DNA from: Amblyomma americanum
Lineage: Eukaryota > Arthropoda > Arachnida > Ixodida > Ixodidae
Assembly (NCBI RefSeq): GCF_052857255.1
Contig: NC_135497.1
Span: forward strand, 343,582,183-343,646,182
DNA length: 64,000 nucleotides
Reading direction: 5' to 3'
The notes beneath the pieces were generated by a model. It saw only the letters and a program-made list of their open reading frames with translations, was not told where the DNA came from and ran no database searches. The position numbers and the translations under genes were made by a program. Positions 56,126-64,000 of the stretch are shown one piece after another; position 1 is the stretch's first letter, and every line of letters begins with the position of its first letter.

Positions 56126-58886
56126 AGCCACGTCTAGTTGAAGCGTGGCGCACAATTGTCCCCGCCGCTCGCGCTGAGTGCCCCATAGTGGCACGTTAGG
56201 GCTTTTCAAATGCTTCGACTTTCGCCTCCTGACACTGTGATTATAGTTAGTCTGCGACAAAAGAGAGAGCATCGGTCTAGCCGCAATAGTGTTGATACCA
56301 GTTTTCGTCCGATTGAATTCAATTTCAACGTCGTTGCGCGCGTTCTCCGACTGACCAATGGAGAGCGCCGAGACGGTGTGCGACGTGGACTACATCAGGA
56401 GCTGTCGCCGCAACGCAAGCAAAACAGGTTATTTAATCAACACATGCGAATATTGCCTTGCACCTAAATGTGCGCCCATCAAAACAATATCAACACATTC
56501 CGTGTAGCGCTACAGTCATGGTTAACGACGGGTTGATTCTGCAAACATGAATCACCGATTACGCCGAAAACATTTTTTTTAGTCGCAGCATGTGAAATGT
56601 GCCTTATGGCAGCTGCTGGCGCATCTCTGGACGTCGCCGTAAGCGTCAAGGCTCGTAGACGACAGTGCTTATTCAGAAAATGAATTTATCGCTTCATGAA
56701 AGCACAGGAGCGCCGCGCTATAGCGTGGTACTTTTAAACTAATTGGGGGCATTCTAAGAAAAATTTTTATAAATCCTGTAAAAGTGTCAAAAACGTCTTA
56801 TCGTGTTGGAAAGGTTCAGGTCGTTTGTTCTGCAAGGTTGTATTAACTTTCCTATTAACACTTCGCTTCAGGGGCGAACATTTGAGCAATTATTTCATGG
56901 TCCCTTTTCAGATGGACACGCAGTGCGGCGAATATTTGACCCATGCTTAAGAAAATCCTTAAAACACTCAGTTGGTGTTCCTGCTGTGATCGCTCCGTGC
57001 TGTTTAAAACCGTCGACAATTTTAGGTTGAAAACCGGGCATTTGCGAACTCTTCTGGCCATCTTTTGTTTCCTTCAATCATGAGTCTCAAGTGAAACATC
57101 TGAGGAATAGAAGTGGGATTGCATACGTCCGAAAAGTGTCAGAAAGGATAACTCCCAGCTCAGGTTCGAAGTAATACAGCTGCCTTCATTGGCTTGGAAA
57201 GGACGGCTAGTGTTGGCTAGACTGACAGACTCGCAAAGGCTTCCTTCAGCGGCCCCGTGTTGCCAATCATCCCGGCTACAGCCTATATTACAGCATCTAG
57301 ATTTCGGCGGCGTGCGTTTTTAAGCAGGCAAGACACTACACTTTTAACATCGGCGGATTATGAGCACCTTACATATTATTAGAACAGAAAAATTTGTTGC
57401 TCTCAGCAGCTTGAAGTATCACTGACGAGGCTGCGCTGCCGCATCCCCCACTAAATTTCTATTTACACAAGTTGGGTTTGGCGCTCTTTCCACTTTGTGC
57501 ATTTTGCCGTGAGCCTGAATCTATAGAACATTTTTGGCTGTATTGTCGCCGATTCAACTCTCTGAGAAAAAGGTTGCTGGAGGAGCCCGTGCAGCATCTT
57601 AGCCTTAGTTTGAGCAGCCCGCTCTTGCTATCATTTGGCGCCACCATATTTGGTTTCAGCCACAGAACTTTTTGTACCGCTGTTCTAAATTTCCTGATAA
57701 AATCTCACTGACTGCCTTGCTAAGTGTTCCAAAGTTTTCTATTCTATTAGTTGTTAGATTTTGACTTAATCATTATTATTTAATCCCTCTCTTTATTATT
57801 ATTCTTACGATTATGAAATCAAAACTCATCCCTTTTCTGTTCATGAGGAAGAATTCACCGGTGTTGCGCTCCCACGTGCTTTTCCTTTTTATTAACTGCG
57901 TTCAGGAGAATAGCCACCCGATTCTTGGCCGATCCCCCAGTGTGGGTATGTGCCATCTTTTGATAGGCTCCCAACAACAACAACTACACATCACAAAACT
58001 CGAGTACAGATGACCGGTAACGCTACCTTTGTTGACAGAAATGTGCGTTAACTTGTGGCGCTTGAGATAAGTAGGTTGACATAAACACACAAGCGAAAGC
58101 ACGCAAATGATGAGTCAGTATCCATAGGCTTGTAATTAAAAATATTGAAGCACGTGCAAAGCTATCTAAGCATGAGGTCATTTTCTATTGTAATACGGAC
58201 ATTGAAATACGAGAGCAATCGCACAAAATTACGTTTCGTTAATATCTAACATAAATTACTACTCTCTGGCTATTATACTTGACCCTCGCAGCCCAGACTA
58301 CCAAAGTGCCGATTTCCGAGTTGGAGAAAGAAGCTGTAAGTTTGCTCTTACGACGATATCAAAACAACAGTAGTGATTTCTCGATGCCGGCGTTTGTTCA
58401 CAAATCTCACCTGATCAGCCGTCGATGACAATGCCCTGCAGCGGTGAATGGACGGACGGCTGACGGCTCTGCCAGGCTGGTCCCTCTCCCGTGCATGTAG
58501 CCTCGGTGGCCATTGGCGTGGAACTCGTTGACAGTAGCACTCATCTCCTCCTCGCCTTTCGCCTTCGCTGTAGTAACAACAGACCGAGATGGCAAGGCTC
58601 TGCTGGAGCTCGGAGACCGGTGGCTGCCCAGACGACTGCTTCGCAGAGTACACGTTGAGGCCGCAGCTCTCGAGGCAGGAACCCAGGCTTCGCTCGGCGG
58701 CGACACGCCAACCTGGAGGAGTTGGGCGGCACGGCGAGGCAAACGCCGCTCCGACCAAAGGATCAGGCGGAGCAGTCTTCAAACAGGCGCTCGTCGGGAA
58801 ACAAGGAATTCTCGGCGAAGAGCCTACGTTCGATTAACCAAATGCTGAACGAGGAGGGCGGAGAGCTTGCGCACGAAGACGTTTTT
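56126..58886 (+). repeat. Segmental duplication, block C, copy 2
   Basis: Collinear with 19462-22212. It carries an I-like insertion at about 57233-57990 and only one minisatellite unit (about 58600-58690). Two overlapping minus-strand frames (58348-58782 and 58407-58742) are homologous to frames in copy 1, including the stretch HRGYMHGRGTSLAEPSAVRP. The conservation is explained by DNA similarity. Confidence 0.8.
57233..57990 (+). mobile_element. I/Jockey-like non-LTR 3' end, 5'-truncated, (CAA)n tail
   Basis: The insert is absent from block C copy 1 (near 20560). The open part 57430-57711 reads LTRLRCRIPPLNFYLHKLGL and CAFCREPESIEHFWLYC, a C-x2-C-x7-H-x4-C motif at the end of ORF2 in non-LTR elements. 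It continues to LLSFGATIFGFSHRTF. The 3' end contains GTGTGGGTATGTGCCATC and CAACAACAACAAC. It is a fragment, with no RT or RNase H. Confidence 0.75.
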
Positions 58887-59075
58887 CGATCGCCTGTCGC
58901 CTCAGCTCTGTTTATTTAGGTAATGTTTCCTAATTTACTAGTTTTATTTGAATATTCGAGGACGGCAGCATTTTCAAGGCTGTACTGTCCCTACGGAAAG
59001 AGTACGGCTGCTCCGGCGCCGGCAAGCCTAAAGGGACCACGCCATACAAAGAAGGCTGGCTCGGAAGAATCGGCC

Positions 59076-60242
59076 ATGGCTTCCCAGGCTATTGAGCGAC
59101 CAGAACATGGACTCGACGACCCGTCCAGCGAGACCTCATCGCTTAGTGGGGCTGAGTCAACAATCGTGGACGGTGACGAGTCAGTGGCCGATATGGCTGA
59201 CGTGGGCAACGAGGGCTTCAAGTTGGTGAGTCATCGCAAGCAACGAACGGTAGGGATCCCGATAGTAGTTGAGCCCACAGAAAATGGGATTGATTTAAGA
59301 GAGAAGAATCCCATCTTACTTTTAGCGGCCATTCAATCACTGCTGGGATCAGCTCCGATTCGAAGTCGGTTCACCATGCACGGGGCTATTCAGCTGGATG
59401 TCCCGACGGAAGAGCAAGTTGACAAGCTCCTGCAGAGCTCTCAGATTTTTGGCATCAAAGTTAATGTGCAGTTGTCCCATTCCTACATGAAGAACACCTG
59501 TGTTATTAAGGGTGTACCAAAGTGGTATTCAGAACGCGACCTACTTGATTTTCTGAAACCACAAGGTGTGCTGCACGTGAAACGACTTGTGCGTCGTGTG
59601 GAGTCTCCAGAAAAAGAATGCGCTGCGAAACCTACCAATTATATCGTGTTGACATTCGCTCCCAACTCAGAGCGCCCCGTAAAAATTGATCTGGGATTCA
59701 CAAAACACGCAGTTGCAGATTTCACTGAAGCTACTCCACGGTGTTTTAGATGCCAACGGTTTGGGCACGTGGCCAAAGTTTGCACAAAGGATCGACGCTG
59801 TAAGCGGTGCGGAGGCGACCACGACTTTAAAACCTGCAGGGCAGATTTTGCTTGCGCCAATTGCGGTGGCGATCATCCAGCTAGTTTCGGAGGCTGCCCC
59901 TTCCGTGTGAGCGCTCTGCACCATCGGATGTCCTTTATTGCTGGTCCAAAAACCCAACCGACTGAGACACCTGTCCCAGGATTAGACGAGTTCCCAGTAT
60001 TGAAGTCTGATGTTGTTGCGTTGCCCAACAATGTCCCTAAGAGACCTGAGTCCAGCAATACGCCAAGGCCCAGTGCGCGCGAGTCGACTGTTCGACCTCC
60101 AGCAAAAAATGTCCATGTTCCTGAGCGGCTGGATCACAGCCAGACTCCATCGCAAAAGGGACCCTCATATGCACAAGTGACAAAAATCCAGCTACTGCGG
60201 CCAAGAGTGTGTCCTCGTCGGCATCTTTTGTCGATGTTGTAA
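59076..60242 (+). pseudogene. ORF1 (gag-like, nucleic-acid binding), frameshifted near its end
   Basis: An upstream in-frame ATG exists at 58923. The ATG at 59076 (GGCCATGGCT) has better context and begins the typical acidic MASQAIERPEHGLDDPSS region. The protein has a central RNA-binding-like part (KNTCVIKGVPKWYSERDLLD) and three zinc knuckles: CFRCQRFGHVAKVC, CKRCGGDHDFKTC and CANCGGDHPASFGGC. A Pro/Ser-rich tail follows. At about 60181-60190 the frame shifts. The original tail, SSASFVDVVSECVAQNKELK and onward, is in the next frame and ends at 60430. Such proteins coat the element RNA. Apart from this one shift the ORF is intact. Confidence 0.85.
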
Positions 60243-60430
60243 GTGAGTGCGTTGCGCAAAATAAGGAGCTAAAAAATCAATGTATCTCTGACCTTCTTCA
60301 TGTTCTGTTTGGGGCCCTGCATTTACATGTTCCAGCGATGGCGCCTGGTAACCTGAATAACTTCCTACAGCTGGTGCTTTCTTTTGAGTCCCTAATTTCC
60401 ACCTTCGCAGCAAACTTCCTTGCGAACTAA
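60191..60430 (+). pseudogene. ORF1 C-terminal tail in shifted frame
   Basis: The frame reads SSASFVDVVSECVAQNKELK and FLQLVLSFESLISTFAANFL and ends in TAA at 60428-60430, one base before the ORF2 ATG. A hydrophobic/coiled tail of this sort is usual after the Pro-rich region in I-like ORF1 proteins. A single-base change in the short A-run near 60181-60187 would account for the split. Confidence 0.7.
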
Positions 60431-60431
60431 A

Positions 60432-61553
60432 ATGGACGGGGCTAAACCTCGTGGATCTCATATGCACCGAAACGTACCCTCTATATTGCAGTGGAACGGC
60501 GCTGGGATTTTAAGTCGGTTAGCTGAACTAAAACTATTCTTAAAAGAGACTTGTGTTGCAGTATTTGCCCTGTCAGAAGCTGGCCTGCCAAGCGGGAGAT
60601 GTTTGACTGGATATGTCGCCAAAAAAGACTGCAGCATAAAGTCATTTCCAGCAGGAAGTGCTGCGCTTTACATAAGAAGAGAAATTCCACATGTTTCTCT
60701 AAGCGTTGCCGGTCTTTGCACGGATGAGATTGAGGTAGCGGCTGTGAGAATACAGCTCGCCTCTCGAACCCTTTCTATTGCATCCGTATACGTGTCTCCG
60801 CGGAAGAAGGTAGCATTAGATTTGTTTCTACAGCAGCTCTGCGACCGCTGCCCAGCACCTAGAATCATCTGCGGTGATTTCAATGCCCATCATGTCGTTT
60901 GGGGTGACAGGAACACGGATTCCCGTGGACGCAAACTTGTAGAGGTTATTGACAGTCTGGACCTGTGTGTTGCCAATGACGGGAGCCCCACTTTTTTCCG
61001 GCCTCCAGCCTCAGCGACAGTTATAGACCTGACACTGCTTTCACCAGACGTCCGCGTGAGTCGGTCAACAGCGCCTGACCGCATGGGAAGTGATCACTAT
61101 CCGATGTTTGTGTTTGCTGCCGACTTTCGTATGCATGGTCCTAAAATTAGCAACGTGGTCAACTGGGACAAGTACAGAAAGCACCTAGAACGTGTTTCTG
61201 GTGATGTTGTTGACAAAATGATTTCTAGTAAGCTAGCAGCAACTACGGCGGTCAAGTTACCTGATCATTTTCTGGCCCCGGATTTAAAACTCAAGACCAT
61301 TTGCGCAGCGAGAAGAAGGGCGGAGCGCCAACTCGTGCGGAAGAAGGACGACAGGCAACTGAAGACGACCTTCAATAGGCTGAATTCTGCTATTAGACGG
61401 CGCACGAACAAGCTTTACAGGTCGCAGTGGGCCTCATTCTGTGCTCTTTTGACTGTGTTCTCACCGATAACGAGAATATGGCGAGTTATTGGCAGCCTTG
61501 CTGGAGAATCTCGCCCTTCGAAGCCTTTTGAAGCTCTTGCAATATGCAAGTAA
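60432..61553 (+). pseudogene. ORF2 N-terminus: APE-type endonuclease
   Basis: The start ATG (60432) lies one nucleotide after the ORF1 stop. The endonuclease nicks target DNA to prime reverse transcription. Motifs in order are ILQWNGAGILSRLAEL, ALSEAGLPSG, VYVSPRK, IICGDFNAHHVVWGDRNTDS, ATVIDLTLLSP and DRMGSDHYPMF. They hold the N, D-N and S-D-H residues of the APE fold. The usual metal-binding glutamate falls in LSEAG. The open frame ends with TAA at 61551, before the RT. The linker RRRAERQLVRKKDDRQLKTT is basic. Only the loss of the downstream domains inactivates it. Confidence 0.85.
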
Positions 61554-61568
61554 AAACCAATTACGTGC

Positions 61569-62404
61569 TTGGCAGAGGAATTTGCAGACGCACTCGTACG
61601 CGCTGATTCTGGAATAGATATATATATACACCACCTGCTTTCTCCAGGTCTATCATGGACGTCCCGTTCACGCTTCGTGAGCTCCAGACTGCGCTCAGTG
61701 GCCTGTGGCGCCGGTGTTCACCAGGTCCCGACGGCATCACCAATCAAATGCTGAATAATCTGCCCTTGCAACTCAGAAAGAAGCTCCTCAACTTCATCAA
61801 TCGAGTTTGGGAGACTGGCGATGTTCTTCCGTCATGGAAGGTGGTACATGTAGTTCCAGTACTGAAGACTGGCAAAGACATGCATACCTTGCCTCGTATC
61901 GCCCTGTGTCATTGACCTCCTGCGTAGCTAAGTAGATAGAGAAGCTGGTAAAAACGCTTATCATGGTGGCTTGAGGACAGCAAGGCACTGCCATCATGTA
62001 TGGCAGGATTCCGCCGAGGTCTTAGTGCCCAAGATAGCGTCTTAGACTTGATCAGTCACATTGAACACCAGAGAGCTTTCGGCCTTTCCACCTTAGCCAT
62101 TTTTCTCGATGTTGCGAAAGCTGACGACAGCGTGCTTCAGAGCTCAATTCTAAATAGTTTGCAAGGCATGGGTATACAGGGCTATATGTTAAGATTCATT
62201 TACAAGTTTGTAAGTGATCGCGCGGTTCGTGTACGGTTAGGGAGTACGTTAAGCACCGAAAGGGTTCTATCACGAGGTGTGCCTCAAGGAAGTGTTCTTT
62301 CCCCCACGCTCTTTAACGCCGTAATGGCTGGCCAACCCGATTCGTTGAGAAAAAGTTGCAGGCAAGTGCGTATGTCACTTTATGTTGACGACATCTGTAT
62401 TTGA
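61569..62404 (+). pseudogene. ORF2 reverse transcriptase, broken
   Basis: The RT is split over frames. The first part holds FTLRELQTALSGLWRRCSPG, PDGITNQML, FINRVWETGDVLPSW and VVPVLKTGK. After a stop at 61915 and a damaged stretch it resumes at 62000 with AGFRRGLSAQDSVLDLISHI, LAIFLDVAKADDSVL, SRGVPQGSVLSPTLFNAVMA and MSLYVDDICI. The catalytic YVDD (62381-62392) and the first aspartate in FLDVAKA are present. The TGA at 62402-62404 stands where tryptophan is expected after YVDDICI, so it looks like a TGG to TGA change. Confidence 0.85.
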
Positions 62405-63143
62405 ATTACTGGCTACCAACACAAGCGATTAGCCCTGATAGCTCGACAGGCTATACTTTCGGCACAAGCTTACCTTCAAGGTGTGGGGTTTTCTCTGTCA
62501 GTGGACAAATGCGGCTTTATTCTGTTTCCAGGTGTAGGAAGACGTCAAGCGCGGTTGAAGATAGACCTTGGTCACTCTTGCATCCGTCAATTCCACCACG
62601 CGCGTTTCCTGGGCGCCATTATTGACTCTCGTCTACAGTGGCGAACAGCTGTAGACACGATTGTTTCATCTAAATCTTCTCGTCTCAATGTGATCCCTCA
62701 GAATTACACGTGAGCAATGGGGAAACCATCTTCTGCAATGGTCAAACTTCATGAAGCGCTGGTGGTCAGCCGGATAATGTGTCAATTACCTTTAATTTCC
62801 CCCTCGGCATCACAACTTGAGCGTCTCGAAGTTGTCCACAGAAAGGGCCTAAGTAGAGCCATTAGAGTTCCCCAGGGGGCTGCGAATAAGGCAGTACTTC
62901 ATAAGTTCTTATCAAAACCTCTTAGCCTGATCGCTTCTCAGAGACTATTAATGCATCTTGACCGCTTAGGAGAGACGGTAGCTGGGCGATCCCTTCTCCA
63001 GCGGATCTGCAAGAGATATGAGTCGAAGGCTTACTTGGCACTCAATACTCTTAGTTCTTTAGGTATTAATGTCCGAAGGCAAAGAAAATGGTTGAAACCC
63101 CCTGGTTTTTTCCGACTCTCGGCTGTAGGTCACAATTCCCTAT
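62405..63143 (+). pseudogene. ORF2 region between RT and RNase H
   Basis: In the frame continuing from the RT it reads AYLQGVGFSLSVDKCGFILF and RFLGAIIDSRLQWR. A TGA at 62711 follows, where arginine would fit (CGA to TGA). It resumes with GKPSSAMVKLHEALVVSRI and LERLEVVHRKGLSRAIRVPQ. This order (CGFILF, LGAIID, VVHRKGLR) is standard for the thumb/connection part of RNase H-bearing non-LTR elements. Confidence 0.75.
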
Positions 63144-63578
63144 GTGAGCGCAAAGCGCAGCTCTCCTTTGGCAGCAACGCGTTCGCTTGTACTAGAATAC
63201 TTGGAAACAGAGTATGCCTGCCATCTTCAAATTTTCACGGATGGTTCTGTGGAAAAGGTCAAACAAGCTAGCGCGGCGGCTTTTTACATTCCTTCTTTGG
63301 ACTGTAAGTGGTGCGTACGCTGTACTGCAGTCGTATCCTCCACAACGGCTGAAAGTGTTCCTATTGAGGCGGCTTTACGGAAGTTAGGGCCTTGTCCGGC
63401 TCAACCTGTTGTCGTCCTAACTGATTCAAAATGTGCCCTTCAGAGGTTAGAGCGCGGATTCCCCACTGACGCCTTCTCTCTAAGCTCTCTGCGCTTGGTG
63501 CAGAATCTGCACAGCAGAGGCTTTACTCTACATTTCCAGTGGGTGCCCTCTCACATAGGAGTCAACGGTAATGAGTAG
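63144..63578 (+). pseudogene. ORF2 RNase H domain, in a shifted frame with a terminal stop
   Basis: RNase H removes the RNA template. The motifs are QIFTDGSVEKVK (first D), AESVPIEAALRKL (E), VVLTDSKCALQRL (D) and LHFQWVPSHIGVNGNE (H/N region). All four catalytic positions appear present. The frame is shifted relative to the preceding region. A TAG follows NGNE where a charged residue is normal, and AASLAHKAL continues after it, so this is probably a nonsense change. Confidence 0.85.
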
Positions 63579-63969
63579 GCAGCCAGTCTCGCCCATAAAG
63601 CTCTCTCAAGGATTCCATCAAAAAAAGTACCTCAAGATGGAAAAAGTCTCTGCAGGAAAACGTGTGCTCGATCACTTCAGTACCGTGTGGAGTGCGTCCC
63701 ACAAGCCATGTGTGACCAAGGGACTAAGAAGATCTCAAGCGACCCTTCTACATCGAATTCGCACGGCCACTGCTCGCACTCCTGCATGGATGCATAAGAC
63801 CGGCATAGCATCGTCTCCGCTCTGTTCTTTACGTGGTGTATGCGGGGATATCGAACATTATATTATGTACTGCCCAGAGTACAACGCGGAAAGGCAGGTG
63901 ATGTTCGCTTCCTTCAAGAAGACAGGAACCCGTCACAGCAATATGCAGGACATTGTCTACCTGAGTTGA
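63579..63969 (+). pseudogene. ORF2 C-terminus with zinc motif
   Basis: After another frame change the reading gives GLRRSQATLLHRIRTATART, CSLRGVCGDIEHYIMYC and RQVMFASFKKTG, then a stop at 63969. The C-x6-C-x4-H-x4-C arrangement resembles the C-terminal zinc finger of I-like ORF2 proteins; the first cysteine spacing is unusual. The 3' untranslated region begins at 63970 and leaves the window. Confidence 0.7.
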
Positions 63970-64000
63970 AACCAGACATGCAGAAGGGAGGCTGCACGCC

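Larger units (their letters stand above)
58887..64000 (+). mobile_element. Non-LTR retrotransposon with RNase H (I-like), degenerate, runs off window
   Basis: The sequence after block C copy 2 forms one element: a leader, ORF1 with three CCHC knuckles, ORF2 with APE endonuclease, RT, RNase H and a C-terminal zinc motif. RNase H after RT points to the I, R1 or LOA groups. I favour an I-like element, without a search. The 3' end is beyond the window. The 5' end is not sharply defined. Confidence 0.85.

Noticed and set aside
1..64000. CRISPR arrays, prophage, bacterial operons or biosynthetic clusters
   Set aside because: No regularly spaced repeats with unique spacers and no dense gene strings were seen. 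The repeats present are minisatellites or transposons in eukaryotic-type DNA.

Overview
The window looks like intron/intergenic DNA of an arthropod, most probably a hard tick (Ixodidae). The grounds are spliced exons with GT/AG borders, several tRNA-derived SINEs of the type common in ixodid genomes, an RTE-type retroposon with a (CAT)n tail, CR1/L2-like, I-like, Ty3/gypsy-like and TTAA-specific elements, and no bacterial-style gene packing. The species call is pattern recognition, not a database match. No rRNA, intact tRNA gene, CRISPR array or bacterial operon was seen.

1-11.2 kb: a degraded host gene lies among nested transposons. One exon is present twice (4672-4736 and 9825-9890). The second copy is followed by an exon encoding a BEN domain (10583-10855) and a terminal exon (10988-11152) with an AATAAA signal. 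Two frameshifts break the frame, so I call it a pseudogene or a gene with sequence errors. Around it lie a MITE inside an RTE inside another MITE (2671-4380), a 371-bp hairpin element (4762-5132), and a TTAA element that has received an inverted copy of itself at its own central TTAA (5503-9537).

12-22.2 kb and 29.6-58.9 kb are two collinear copies of one segment. Copy 1 is about 10 kb. Copy 2 has swollen to about 29 kb through insertions: a truncated non-LTR element with a (CCAT)n tail, a CR1/Jockey-like element carrying a nested Ty3/gypsy-like element, an LTR remnant with a tRNA-Leu primer site, a 12-kb block of tandem, inverted and foldback repeats (44-56 kb), and an I-like 3' fragment. 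Copy 1 instead carries a CR1/L2-like 3' end, a SINE, and a 90-bp minisatellite that is open in three reading frames. I see no convincing host gene in either copy.

22.2-29.6 kb, between the copies, holds SINEs, a 42-bp minisatellite and a decayed Ty3/gypsy-like element. 58.9-64 kb is a nearly full-length non-LTR retrotransposon with ORF1 (three CCHC knuckles) and ORF2 (APE endonuclease, RT, RNase H, terminal zinc motif). Several stops and frameshifts disable it, and it runs to the end of the window.

No new defence or metabolic system is visible. The window's interest lies in its nested insertion record, self-insertion, foldback structures, a template-switch scar in the BEN exon and the unequal growth of two paralogous segments.
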